Both the position numbers and the translations under genes were made by a program. Below are positions 37,394 to 45,337 of a stretch of 64,000 nt of DNA, piece by piece. The stretch comes from an uncultured Pseudomonadota bacterium (lineage in GTDB: Bacteria; Pseudomonadota; Alphaproteobacteria; RF32; CAG-239), in assembly GCA_902761535.1 (NCBI GenBank), contig CACWKS010000003.1:10104-74103 (forward strand). Direction: 5' to 3'. Every line of letters begins with the position of its first letter. Position 1 is the stretch's first letter. The notes under the pieces are model-generated. The model had not been told where the DNA came from, did no database searches, and saw only the letters and a program-made list of their open reading frames with translations.

Positions 37394-37995
37394 TGCCGAA
37401 AGTTTTGATGTTGTCACAGAATGAAGTTTTTAAGAACGATTTAGTCAGTCAGATAAAATATCATGCGCCGGAGTTTGCAATTTGCAGAGAAGAAGATTGT
37501 CCCGATGTGGTGGTGATAGATAATAACGGTTCACTGGCGGAAGAGTGGAGAGAGAAAAAGATTCCTCTGATTTATTTGAATAATAAAGATGCTGATTTTG
37601 TTTTGCCGGACGGGCAAGTGTTGAATAAACCGATAAATTTGGAAACGTTTTTGGATGCTTTGAAAGCGGCAAGCAGATTGTTTGAAAATTCGCAAAGCGG
37701 AAGTTTGGAATTTGGTAATTATATTCTTTATCCAAGTCAAAGGGAAATTGTTGATGTTGTAACAGATAAAGTTTGTAAATTGACCGAAAAAGAAGTAGCA
37801 ATTATTAAATATCTGTATAAAAACGCCGGAAGTTATGTTTCTAAACAAGATTTGTTGCGTGAAGTTTGGGAATATGCTGATGATGCAACTACTCATACGG
37901 TGGAAACGCATATTTATCGATTGAGGCAAAAAGTTGAAGATGGCAGAGAACAGCTGATTGAGACTTCGGAAGGAGGATATAAGCTCAAGATATAA
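37393..37995 (+). CDS. OmpR-type regulator with reduced receiver
   Basis: 200 residues. The C-terminal half is a winged-helix domain (LEFGNYILYPSQREIVDVVTDKVCKLTEKEVAIIKYLYKNAGSYVSKQDLLREVW...THTVETHIYRLRQKVE). The N-terminal 95 residues look like a shortened receiver: the VVVIDNN Asp and a terminal LNKPIN Lys are there, but the Thr/Ser position and the acidic pair near the start are lost. It may bind DNA without phosphorylation. It overlaps the porin gene by 1 bp, and no histidine kinase is near, so it may sense porin expression or be fed by a distant kinase. Confidence 0.8.
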   Translation: MPKVLMLSQNEVFKNDLVSQIKYHAPEFAICREEDCPDVVVIDNNGSLAEEWREKKIPLIYLNNKDADFVLPDGQVLNKPINLETFLDALKAASRLFENSQSGSLEFGNYILYPSQREIVDVVTDKVCKLTEKEVAIIKYLYKNAGSYVSKQDLLREVWEYADDATTHTVETHIYRLRQKVEDGREQLIETSEGGYKLKI

Positions 37996-38025
37996 AAAAA
38001 ACCGCAGTTACAGGACTGCGGTTGG
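37994..38025. terminator. Bidirectional terminator
   Basis: AACCGCAGT (38000-38008) / ACTGCGGTT (38015-38023) with eight A before it: on the minus strand this gives a T-run after rpmJ, and it also closes the regulator gene. Confidence 0.85.
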
Positions 38026-38044
38026 AAATATTCGACCTCAACAA

Positions 38045-38170
38045 TTAACCTTGACGAGCTTTCATCTTAGGATTCTTTTTGTTGATTACGTATACGCGAC
38101 CTTTGCGACGAACAATTTGGCAATCTTTATCGCGGTTTTTCTTGCTTTTTAAGGAACTATAGATTTTCAT
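38045..38170 (-). CDS. rpmJ: Ribosomal protein L36
   Basis: 41 residues, [41 protein letters not shown]-like, the alphaproteobacterial form lacking the zinc-binding Cys/His set (only one Cys). A longer frame from 38230 is ignored: GGAG lies 9 nt before the ATG at 38170. It sits alone, followed by a terminator. Confidence 0.95.
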   Translation of the reverse strand: MKIYSSLKSKKNRDKDCQIVRRKGRVYVINKKNPKMKARQG

Positions 38171-38324
38171 TTTTTTTACTCCACAAGTATAATTTAGTCG
38201 CAAACTATTATAAAACGGCTTGATTGTCAACTTGTTTTTTGATTTTTTATGAAAAAATAACTAAAATGCTGGATTTTGCTATGATTGAAGTTATAATAGA
38301 GTTGGTTGGCGGAGAAGTAGATTT

Positions 38325-38834
38325 ATGAAAAAGTTACTGGTTTTGTTATTGATGTTATGGAGTTTTGAAGCTGAGGCACAGATTTCTTATATGGATGAGG
38401 CAAAAGCTTTGGGAACAATTGCCGGTCAAGGGTTGGCTTGTCAGGCTGCGAAATATCATACATTTGAGCTCTTGGCCAGGGCAATAATTTTAACTAAATC
38501 ACCTTCGGATTATTTGCAAGGTGAGGCTTTAAGAGCTTATATGGAAGAAAAGGCCAATGTGTTTGTAGCTAAACAGATGGATGGTTCTTATGATTGTCCG
38601 GAAATTGCCGCACGTTTTGATAATCAGGATATTTTTAAGGCAACTTTGTATGCCGACGGTACAATTAAAATGCCTGACGGACAGGTGATTACTCCGCGAC
38701 AGGCTTATGATGCAACGGCTATTTATGATGTGAATGCGCGTGATTTTGAAAGTGCAAGCAAAATTTATAATCGCGATATGAGTAAAGTTAAAAAGGTGGA
38801 ATTCAAAGATAATTCTGCGGCGTTAGAAAATTAA
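38325..38834 (+). CDS. Periplasmic protein of unknown function
   Basis: 169 residues with a signal peptide (MKKLLVLLLMLWSFEAEAQ). The mature part is mostly helical (MDEAKALGTIAGQGLACQAAKYHTFELLARAIILTKS) with two Cys that could pair. No family recognised. GGCGGAGAAG precedes the ATG. Convergent with trmJ. Confidence 0.7.
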   Translation: MKKLLVLLLMLWSFEAEAQISYMDEAKALGTIAGQGLACQAAKYHTFELLARAIILTKSPSDYLQGEALRAYMEEKANVFVAKQMDGSYDCPEIAARFDNQDIFKATLYADGTIKMPDGQVITPRQAYDATAIYDVNARDFESASKIYNRDMSKVKKVEFKDNSAALEN

Positions 38835-38845
38835 GCAAAGATAAT

Positions 38846-39571
38846 TTAAGATTTTGACAGGTGATTGATAATGCCGTAGAGTGTGTTAAGCTCTTGTTCG
38901 GTGAGTTCGGCTCGTGTAAATATGTTGCGTAAATTTAATATTGATTTTTCTCTTTTGGATTCATCACGAAAAATTATAAAATCTTGCGCGAGTTTTTCTA
39001 AATGTTGGCAGAAAAGCAAAACTTTTTCTTTGGAGGCAACCGAAGAATGGTTGGTTTCAAAAAATGGTACCGGCGACGAGTTTTGAGTTTTATAAAATTC
39101 ATAACAAGTTAAGAGTACGGCTTGAGATAAATTGAGCGAGCAGTGCTGAGGATTGAGAGGAATGTTGATAATAGCATCACTCATGCAAACATCTTCATTG
39201 CGCAGACCGGTTCGCTCGGGACCATAGATAATTCCGCATTTTTCTCCGGATTTAATTTTTGAACATAAGGTAATAGCGGCAGCATCAGCATTATAAACTT
39301 TTTTGGTTTGATCGCGATGACGTGCGGTAGTGGCTAAAACATATTGCAGGTCGGCTATCGCTTCGGCAAGGCTGGAGAATATACGTGCATTTTGCAGTAT
39401 TTCTTGGGAGTTTGATGAGGCTGAGACTGCTTTAGCAGAAAGGTGGTCTTCACGCGGATTGACCAAACGCATTTCGGTTAGAGCACAGTTCTTCATGGCA
39501 CGAGCAGCCATACCGATATTTTCGGAAAGCTGCGGTTCGACCAGAATAATGCAAGGCAAGTTACTGGACAT
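38846..39571 (-). CDS. trmJ: tRNA 2'-O-methyltransferase (TrmJ family)
   Basis: SPOUT methyltransferase for tRNA position 32. 241 residues from the ATG at 39571 (a TTG one codon earlier is less likely). Motifs: ILVEPQLSENIGMAARAMKNC, CGIIYGPERTGLRNEDV, NIPLNPQHCSLNLSQAVLL. The first bases overlap the end of the secreted-protein gene, last in the minus-strand run cysE - 40084 - 39561 - trmJ. Confidence 0.9.
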   Translation of the reverse strand: MSSNLPCIILVEPQLSENIGMAARAMKNCALTEMRLVNPREDHLSAKAVSASSNSQEILQNARIFSSLAEAIADLQYVLATTARHRDQTKKVYNADAAAITLCSKIKSGEKCGIIYGPERTGLRNEDVCMSDAIINIPLNPQHCSLNLSQAVLLTCYEFYKTQNSSPVPFFETNHSSVASKEKVLLFCQHLEKLAQDFIIFRDESKREKSILNLRNIFTRAELTEQELNTLYGIINHLSKS

Positions 39572-40079
39572 CAATATCTGCTTTAGTCGGTTGTGGTTGA
39601 TCCTTTACATCAGCACGATCAAAAATATAATCATTCATTTGTTTATTGCTGTCGGGATCAATTTTGGGTTTGGGCAACGTTTCAGCAATTTTAGAAGCTT
39701 CTTTAAAAGATAATCCTTGTTTTTGCAGATTGCGACGCAAAGTTACTTTATCGATATAATTATTTACTTCCAAAAGTTTTACTCTCGATTTATGATCGTC
39801 ATTTTTGGCGGTATTACGCAAATTATCACGCAATGTATCATCTTCAGCGGCTAATTGCTCTTCGCTGAGTTTGGCTGGTACTAATATTTTAACTTCTTCG
39901 TCAGTAGCTTGTGCTTCAGTAGAATCGGAAGTATTTTTTGTTGTGGTGGCAATTGTTTCCTTAGCCGGAGAAGCAATAGTTTGAGATTTGCTTGAAACGT
40001 CAGTCGGTAATATTTGCGAAAAAGCCGCAGATATCGGTAATAAAGTAATTACGCTTAAAAATACAAATAATTTTTTCAT
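39561..40079 (-). CDS. Secreted unknown protein
   Basis: 172 residues with signal peptide (MKKLFVFLSVITLLPISAAFS). A Ser/Thr-rich linker follows, then a charged helical part (KLSEEQLAAEDDTLRDNLRNTAKNDDHKSRVKLLEVNNYIDKVTLRRNLQKQG) and PKPKIDPDSNKQMNDYIFDRAD. No family recognised. It lies 4 bp behind the 40084 gene and overlaps trmJ, so it is operonic. Confidence 0.7.
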   Translation of the reverse strand: MKKLFVFLSVITLLPISAAFSQILPTDVSSKSQTIASPAKETIATTTKNTSDSTEAQATDEEVKILVPAKLSEEQLAAEDDTLRDNLRNTAKNDDHKSRVKLLEVNNYIDKVTLRRNLQKQGLSFKEASKIAETLPKPKIDPDSNKQMNDYIFDRADVKDQPQPTKADIDVQ

Positions 40080-40083
40080 GATT

Positions 40084-40656
40084 TTAGTCCTGTTGAATTA
40101 AATCAATGCTATTGAACATAATGTTGCTTACATCAAGTCCGGTAAAATTTTCAAAGGCATCAATCATGCCATTGAACATGGTGTCGAAAGGGTTGTTTTG
40201 ACGTCCAAGTCCACTGTAGGCATTACGTAATTCCGAAGTGTAATCTTGTAAAAAATTATTGAATCCGTCATCGTAACTTGCCGGTATTGAATAGCCGAGT
40301 TGGCGTAAATGCTGAATCATTACGTTCATATTGTGGTTGTTTACTTCAGGAGCTAGCATTTCCTGACCTTGGGCTTTGCCATATGTGGTGACTTCGCCGG
40401 TGTAACCTAATTGAGAAAAACGACCGGTGCCGCGCCAACCTGAAGGAGCAGAAGACTGTGTTGCTTGCGGTGTCAAGCGTGGGTTAGCAATATCTGTTTG
40501 GGCAGATGCGGAAGAGTTTGATACAGTAGCCGGTGTTTGGTTCGGGCTGATTGATGTTGATTGTGCAGCCCAAGGATTGGCAGGCAACTGGGCATTTGCC
40601 GCAACAGGATGTAACAAGGCTAATGTGCAACAAAGTAAACAAACTTTTTTCAACAT
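40084..40656 (-). CDS. Secreted unknown protein
   Basis: 190 residues from ATG 40656, placed by AGGAGGTGTT. Signal peptide MLKKVCLLCCTLALLHPVAANAQ. A Pro/Ser/Gln-rich stretch (PWAAQSTSISPNQTPATVSNSS) precedes a C-terminal part from GWRGTGRFSQLGYTGEVTTYGKAQGQEMLAPEVNNHN onwards with an amphipathic tail. No family recognised. It is followed at 4 bp by another secreted protein. Confidence 0.7.
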   Translation of the reverse strand: MLKKVCLLCCTLALLHPVAANAQLPANPWAAQSTSISPNQTPATVSNSSASAQTDIANPRLTPQATQSSAPSGWRGTGRFSQLGYTGEVTTYGKAQGQEMLAPEVNNHNMNVMIQHLRQLGYSIPASYDDGFNNFLQDYTSELRNAYSGLGRQNNPFDTMFNGMIDAFENFTGLDVSNIMFNSIDLIQQD

Positions 40657-40734
40657 AACACCTCCTAACAACTCTCTTTCAGACTTTATTATAACACAAA
40701 ATTTGCAATTAGTGTATTACAAAATTGTTATAAT

Positions 40735-41394
40735 TTATTTAATTTTCTTTTTTAATCGGGTGAGTTCTTTTTCGATGAGGCGCAGGCGACAATCAACCGG
40801 ATCATCATCGTTTGAACAGGCAGCATAGGCAGTAAATACAGGCTGTGAAGATGTTTTTTTATCAACCGGACGAGCCGGAATACCGACAACGGTTTTACCG
40901 GCAGGTACATCGTGCAAAACTACCGCATTAGCACCGATTTTGGCATTGTTGCCGATAATAATTGGACCGAGAATTTTAGCACCGGCACCGACTATAATAT
41001 TATTTTTTAAGGTGGGGTGGCGTTTATTCATTTGTTTGCCGTGAGAATCGAAAACGGTAGTTCCGCCTAAGGTTACACCATGGTATAATGTGACGTTGTT
41101 GCCGATTTGAGAAGTTTCGCCGATAACGACTCCCATGCCGTGATCAATGAAAAAACCTGAACCAATTTGGGCGGCAGGATGGATTTCAATTCCAGTTAAA
41201 AGACGAGTTAACTGCGATATTGCACGAGCTGTAAGCCGCCAATTTTTTTGCCATAGCCAATGACATAATCGATAAGATATTATAGCATGCAGACCGCTGG
41301 AGAACAGAAAAGCCTGAAATAAATTCGGAGTCGCGGGATCACGGGCAACAATTGCACGGGCGTCTTGTAAAATTATCTTGAAATTTGATTCCAT
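40735..41394 (-). CDS. cysE: Serine acetyltransferase
   Basis: Makes O-acetylserine for cysteine synthesis. 219 residues: helical N-terminus with FLFSSGLHAIISYRLCHWLWQKN, then left-handed beta-helix repeats GIEIHPAAQIGSGFFIDHGMGVVIGETSQIGNNVTLYHGVTLGGT and ILGPIIIGNNAKIGANAVVLHDVP. Active-site His (DHGMGVVIGE) is present. The C-terminal 40 residues are a charged extension. No cysK is near. Confidence 0.93.
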   Translation of the reverse strand: MESNFKIILQDARAIVARDPATPNLFQAFLFSSGLHAIISYRLCHWLWQKNWRLTARAISQLTRLLTGIEIHPAAQIGSGFFIDHGMGVVIGETSQIGNNVTLYHGVTLGGTTVFDSHGKQMNKRHPTLKNNIIVGAGAKILGPIIIGNNAKIGANAVVLHDVPAGKTVVGIPARPVDKKTSSQPVFTAYAACSNDDDPVDCRLRLIEKELTRLKKKIK

Positions 41395-41479
41395 TTTGTG
41401 CTACAGTCCTCAAAAGTTATTTTTTAACTATTCTAGGTATATATAATAATTAAGGCAACAAGTTTTAGGTGAGTTGTTA

Positions 41480-42292
41480 ATGACAGAGGTTTTGTTTAAC
41501 GGACACGCCGGAAGATTAGAAGGGCGTTATCATCAAAGTGAAAATCCAAATGCGCCGATTGCGTTGATTCTTCATCCGCATCCGCAATATGGAGGAACTA
41601 TGAATAACAAGGTGGTTTATACTTTGTTCAGTGTTTTTCAGAGTTTGGGATTTTCGGTTTTAAGATTTAATTTCCGCAGTGTGGGACGTTCACAAGGCGA
41701 ATTTGAAGATGGAATCGGCGAGTTATCGGATGCAACGGTTGCGTTAGATTGGTTGCAAGCGATGAATCCGGATGCCAGACAATGTTGGATTGCAGGTTAT
41801 TCGTTTGGGGCTTGGATCGGTTTGCAGTTGCTGATGCGTCGTCCGGATATCAATAATTTTATTGCGGTTTCTCCTCCGGCAAATGAGAAAGATTTTTCGT
41901 TTTTGGCACCGTGTCCGACATCGGGTTTGATTACTCAAGGCAGTATTGATGAAATTGTTAATCCGGCAAGTGTTACTACTTTGGCAAGAAGGTTAAATAC
42001 ACAGCGTAATGTGGAAGTAGGTTATGCCTTAATTGAAGGGGCGGATCATATGTATAATAATCACCTGATTGATTTATATAAAATTTCGGGACATTATATT
42101 ATTGATGCGCTTAAGAAAGGCGGTCCTACACGCAAGCGGCGCGGAAGACGCAGAAAAAGCGAGATTGAGAGTGAAAATGAGACCTTGCTTTTGGAAAGCG
42201 ATGAAGCTAATGATTCTTTAGAAGATGATGCCGGTGATTTTGCAGATGAGGCAGATGACTTTGCAGATGATGATTTTGCTGATGAAGATTAA
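41480..42292 (+). CDS. Alpha/beta hydrolase with acidic repeat tail
   Basis: 270 residues from the ATG at 41480 (AGGTGAG upstream; TTG at 41474 is ruled less likely). Core: LILHPHPQYGGTMNNKVVYTL, FNFRSVGRSQGEF, nucleophile motif GYSFGAW, and GADHMYNN with the catalytic His. This is the family of HPHPxxGG hydrolases found across alphaproteobacteria. After residue 215 a basic stretch (RKRRGRRRKS) and then an Asp/Glu-rich repeat tail (FADEADDFADDDFADED) follow. Confidence 0.85.
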   Translation: MTEVLFNGHAGRLEGRYHQSENPNAPIALILHPHPQYGGTMNNKVVYTLFSVFQSLGFSVLRFNFRSVGRSQGEFEDGIGELSDATVALDWLQAMNPDARQCWIAGYSFGAWIGLQLLMRRPDINNFIAVSPPANEKDFSFLAPCPTSGLITQGSIDEIVNPASVTTLARRLNTQRNVEVGYALIEGADHMYNNHLIDLYKISGHYIIDALKKGGPTRKRRGRRRKSEIESENETLLLESDEANDSLEDDAGDFADEADDFADDDFADED

Positions 42293-42316
42293 TCTGTAAA
42301 GTAAAAAAGATTATTA

Positions 42317-42346
42317 AAAAACCGTCTTTTTAAAGACGGTTTTTTG
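42317..42346 (+). terminator. Terminator after hydrolase gene
   Basis: AAACCGTCTTT (42319-42329) and AAAGACGGTTT (42332-42342) with six T. It overlaps the last codons of the convergent 42330 gene. Confidence 0.85.
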
Positions 42347-42971
42347 TTGAAGGAAGACTATGAGGAAAGCCTAAGAGCGGATTGGGATTTTTGCGAATTT
42401 TAACAGGTTGTTTATCTAAAGTTGCCGTATCAGTTACAATCAACAGAGCATTTTTAATTCTTTGAGCATAAAGAGAATATCGGTCTTGAGCGGCTCTTAA
42501 AGCTTTTTTATCGGAAACGTTAAGAGTTTGAGTCTTGTTGATGAAGTTGTTCAGAATTTGCCCGATATTGCTTAAATCGCTTACATCGGTATAATAATCA
42601 ACTTTGAGCGAGCCATAAGGTACACCTTTATTAAACATTCGAATTGAACAACCGGCGGGGTTGTTGCTACGGCGGATGCCAACGTCATATTTATTTTCAG
42701 GACGGCCGGTAATCTGAATTAAAGTTTCATTATTTTCCTGACTTTGCGGAGATAATATGAATATTGATGAAGATACCAGTTTATCTTCTTTGCCGAGCAC
42801 AGTGTAGCAATTATTTTGGCTTAAATGCTTTATGTTATTGCTTGATGCAACGATGTATTCGCAACCATTTTTGGTCGTTTTGCAATATTCGGTAAAACGA
42901 GTATTGTTATCAGGATACATTTTTTGAAATCGTTTGTTGATTTTTTCTAATATTTCATCGTTAGCAGACAT
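42330..42971 (-). CDS. Unknown protein
   Basis: 213 residues, no signal peptide. Mixed composition with YIVASSNNIKHLSQNNCYTVLGKEDKL, SIRMFNKGVPYGSLKVDYYTDV and a helical tail. No family recognised. AAGGAGAACGTT precedes the ATG at 42971. Convergent with the hydrolase gene. Confidence 0.65.
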   Translation of the reverse strand: MSANDEILEKINKRFQKMYPDNNTRFTEYCKTTKNGCEYIVASSNNIKHLSQNNCYTVLGKEDKLVSSSIFILSPQSQENNETLIQITGRPENKYDVGIRRSNNPAGCSIRMFNKGVPYGSLKVDYYTDVSDLSNIGQILNNFINKTQTLNVSDKKALRAAQDRYSLYAQRIKNALLIVTDTATLDKQPVKIRKNPNPLLGFPHSLPSTKNRL

Positions 42972-43035
42972 AACGTTCTCCTTTGGCTATACTTATGTTC
43001 GGTATGGTAACAAAGAAGTATTAAGAAAAAATGAA

Positions 43036-43254
43036 TTAAGGCTGGGGAATTTCCTTGATGAGTTCTTTCAGGACAAAAACTCTTATGGCACTTGAGAGGT
43101 TTTTGGTATGTTTACTCTTGTCAATTTCAGTAATAATTTCGTTAATACTTTGATGGCGCATAAAAGATATGCGTTTGAGTTCAAACAGAAATTCTTCTTC
43201 CAGACAGATACTGGTAGAATGGCGTCCGGCGATAACAACAGAGATTTTTTTCAT
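43036..43254 (-). CDS. Ribbon-helix-helix protein
   Basis: 72 residues: ISVVIAGRHSTSICLEEEFLFELKRISFMRHQSINEIITEIDK...NLSSAIRVFVLKEL. This is the RHH_4-type domain common in alphaproteobacteria (strand RHSTSI, then two helices), likely a DNA-binding dimer or adaptor. ATG overlaps the sspB stop as TAATG, so it is translated with sspB. Confidence 0.85.
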   Translation of the reverse strand: MKKISVVIAGRHSTSICLEEEFLFELKRISFMRHQSINEIITEIDKSKHTKNLSSAIRVFVLKELIKEIPQP

Positions 43255-43697
43255 TATTTTTTCCGTAGAGAGTCAATTGATATGACATCAGCTGTGCCGC
43301 CACTGACTTTTTTATGCTGAGTTGAAGATTTGTTTTCAACAGACGGTTCGGCAAAACTCAAGGCAAAACGAGCGTAAGGATCGGCAAAATAAGTGATGGC
43401 ATCAAAGGGAATACGCAGACTATGAGGAATATTATTGAAACTTAAATCTACTTCAAAATATTTTTCACTAATCATTAGATTAGCAAATTGATGTTGCAAA
43501 ACAATTGTCATGCTTTCGGGATATTGATTGAGTAATGCCGTGTCCATGCGAACATCAGGGTGGGTGGTATTGAAAGTAATGTAAAAGTGATTAGTGCCGG
43601 AAAGACCTTCTTCAGCAGCATATTTCAAAGCCTCAACAACCACATGTTTGAGTGCTTTTTCCATCAATAAGTCATAATTTATTTCGTTTTCAGCCAT
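43254..43697 (-). CDS. sspB: SspB-like ClpXP adaptor
   Basis: Delivers ssrA-tagged proteins to ClpXP. 147 residues: MAENEINYDLLMEKALKHVVVEALKYAAEEGLSGTNHFYITFNTTHPDVRM..LLNQYPESMTIVLQHQFANL, a compact SspB alpha fold with DPYARFALSF, then a linker and a C-terminal tail (VISIDSLRKK) suited to bind ClpX. AAGGAGACATA precedes the ATG. The tmRNA gene lies directly upstream on the same strand, so adaptor and tag share a locus. Confidence 0.92.
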   Translation of the reverse strand: MAENEINYDLLMEKALKHVVVEALKYAAEEGLSGTNHFYITFNTTHPDVRMDTALLNQYPESMTIVLQHQFANLMISEKYFEVDLSFNNIPHSLRIPFDAITYFADPYARFALSFAEPSVENKSSTQHKKVSGGTADVISIDSLRKK

Positions 43698-43739
43698 TAT
43701 GTCTCCTTATGTTTAACGAGGCTTTTCTGTTGTTGGGAG

Positions 43740-44066
43740 AGCCTCATAACCCCACTTAAAGAACTCCAAGTCTCTAAGAATTGATAGTGTTGCTAACCAC
43801 TATTAAGCGGCTAAAGCAACAGGAGCTACGTTATTATCGTTAGCATTCATTTTAAGTTGAACCGATAACGGTGGTATCTCACCGGACACAGCATTTGGCT
43901 ATCTTTATTGATACCTGTCAAACCTATATCGCCCCCGTTAAAAACGCGCAATACGAGCGGATTTTGGCGTCGATTGCTATGATTGGTGGAGGCGCCGGGT
44001 TCTGCCCCCGGGTCCAAATATCCTATTTCATAGTGCCTCTAGTGTCATAGTCAGAGTTTCCCCTGG
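43740..44066 (-). ncRNA. ssrA: Circularly permuted two-piece tmRNA
   Basis: On the minus strand the acceptor piece comes first (about 44066 to 43984), ending CGCCTCC-ACCA with encoded CCA. After a 47-base loop that is cut out, the coding piece starts with GGGGGCG at 43936. Acceptor stem GGGGGCG/CGCCTCC has 7 bp with a G-U at the third pair, as needed for AlaRS. The tag frame (43844-43803) reads ANDNNVAPVALAA then TAA. The T arm is CCGGG-GGCAGAA-CCCGG, a loop unlike TTCRANN. The 5' and 3' ends are approximate. Confidence 0.93.
43984..44011 (-). other. tmRNA acceptor end with odd T-loop
   Basis: T stem CCGGG (44011-44007) and CCCGG (43999-43995) enclose GGCAGAA rather than the TTCRAN loop of tRNAs. 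CCA lies at 43986-43984. Confidence 0.8.
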
Positions 44067-44074
44067 CAAAAAGT

Positions 44075-44102
44075 AATATAATACCTTACAAAAAAAATGC
44101 AA
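44075..44102 (-). promoter_or_regulatory. tmRNA promoter
   Basis: On the minus strand TTGCAT (44102-44097) and TATATT (44080-44075) lie 16 bp apart, just ahead of the acceptor piece. Confidence 0.6.
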
Positions 44103-44109
44103 GAGATTT

Positions 44110-44138
44110 TTGTTTTGAAAAAAAATAGAAAATATAAT
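44110..44138 (+). promoter_or_regulatory. Promoter of the 44180 gene
   Basis: TTGTTT (44110-44115) and TATAAT (44133-44138), 17 bp apart. It is divergent from the tmRNA promoter. Confidence 0.5.
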
Positions 44139-44179
44139 ATCGTTGTAACATATTATATTATTAATTAAATTATCTATTA

Positions 44180-44455
44180 TTGGTTGAATATCAAGAAATT
44201 AGTAATGATTTGCAAAAAAGCTTGTTTACCGAAATGGCGCGTTCGTGCGATGATGTGAATGCAAGAGAACGTCAATTAGCTAAGATTCGTGCATATATCG
44301 TGAAACATCGACTTTGCGGAGATGCTGAAGTTGAAATGGTTCAACGACCGGAAAAAGAGTTGGCTGAGATAATTGATCGTTATGCCTTTAAGTGGGGTTT
44401 TTGTTCTCAGGTGCAAAGCGGATTGCTTTGGCGGTTGGTCAGACGAATTGGTTGA
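44180..44455 (+). CDS. Small unknown protein
   Basis: 91 residues if started at TTG 44180; an ATG at 44234 (MARSCDD) would shorten it to 73. No SD is present at either; the leader is ATTATTAATTAAATTATC, like the other SD-less unknown genes. Helical, charged, with KELAEIIDRYAFKWGFCSQVQSGLLWRLV at the end. No family recognised. A perfect terminator follows. Confidence 0.5.
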   Translation: MVEYQEISNDLQKSLFTEMARSCDDVNARERQLAKIRAYIVKHRLCGDAEVEMVQRPEKELAEIIDRYAFKWGFCSQVQSGLLWRLVRRIG

Positions 44456-44469
44456 AGTCTTGTGAATAA

Positions 44470-44506
44470 AATCCCTTCGTGATGTGATATCATGAAGGGA
44501 TTTTTT
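44470..44506 (+). terminator. Terminator after 44180 gene
   Basis: AATCCCTTC-TGAT (44470-44483) pairs with ATCA-GAAGGGATT with one G-T, followed by six T. Confidence 0.85.
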
Positions 44507-44530
44507 AGTGAATATAATCATGTTTATTGG

Positions 44531-44558
44531 TTGACATATGATTATAGCCTTTTATAAT
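44531..44558 (+). promoter_or_regulatory. Consensus promoter of the 44610 gene
   Basis: TTGACA (44531-44536) and TATAAT (44553-44558), both perfect, spaced 16 bp. Confidence 0.75.
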
Positions 44559-44609
44559 TAATTATAATGTTAATTTTTATTTCAATTATTAATTAAAATA
44601 TTAAAGCCT

Positions 44610-45290
44610 ATGACAAAGCAAGACTTTATTCTTGCGGCACTGAGACAAACATTGACGCAAGAGCAGGTAAATTGGTTGTTTACTCAACCCGAAGCAGATG
44701 TTAGAATGGTCCTTGTAAATTTAGCAAAAAGAAATGATTGGGCAGGATTCACTTCGGATTTTGAGCAAAAAATCGATAATCTTTGCAATTCTAATCAAGC
44801 TTGGGTGTGGTATATGCAATATTACATTTGCACTATTAATACCGAAACCAATCCTTGGACTATCAGAAACTTAAGTCCTTCGGCTCAAATCAGAGTGTTG
44901 GGGCTGTCTGGTATTACCTATTTGATAGGGGAGTATGCGAAACATCATTATTTCTGTGAGCGGGCGTTGGAAACACTGTTTGAGAATAAGCAGTATTTTA
45001 ATGCTTATGTTTCATATCGCAAACTTGATAAAACTGGTTTTATCAAAATGCTGACATCCTTGCACAAAGAAGAATTATTAAAGATTTATAGTTGTCGTTA
45101 CAAGCTTTCCGAAAAAAATGAACTTGAGATGGTTAAACGTATTTCAGCTCTTTCTCCGGTGTTGGAAGAGTATATGACTACGCATATGCTTTCACCTAAA
45201 GTTCAGAACTTGCTTTTGCTACAATTGATGCAAGAGCTTAGAAAGTTGAAAAAGCAAGTCGTATCGAAGGTACCTGTTAAGTTAGGGTGA
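44610..45290 (+). CDS. Unknown helical protein with SD-less leader
   Basis: 226 residues, soluble and helical (MTKQDFILAALRQTLTQEQVNWLFTQPEADVRMVLVNLAKRN...), with no known family. The leader CAATTATTAATTAAAATATTAAAGCCT has no Shine-Dalgarno. A consensus promoter precedes it and a perfect terminator follows, so it is a single-gene unit. Confidence 0.65.
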   Translation: MTKQDFILAALRQTLTQEQVNWLFTQPEADVRMVLVNLAKRNDWAGFTSDFEQKIDNLCNSNQAWVWYMQYYICTINTETNPWTIRNLSPSAQIRVLGLSGITYLIGEYAKHHYFCERALETLFENKQYFNAYVSYRKLDKTGFIKMLTSLHKEELLKIYSCRYKLSEKNELEMVKRISALSPVLEEYMTTHMLSPKVQNLLLLQLMQELRKLKKQVVSKVPVKLG

Positions 45291-45295
45291 ACGAG

Positions 45296-45332
45296 TCTCT
45301 TCGTGATGAAAGATCACGAAGAGATTTTTTTT
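45296..45332 (+). terminator. Terminator after 44610 gene
   Basis: TCTCTTCGTGAT (45296-45307) and ATCACGAAGAGA (45313-45324) form a perfect 12-bp stem, followed by eight T. Confidence 0.92.
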
Positions 45333-45337
45333 AAGAT

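Noticed and set aside
38171-38230. Longer L36 frame
   Set aside because: The family start and SD are at 38170.
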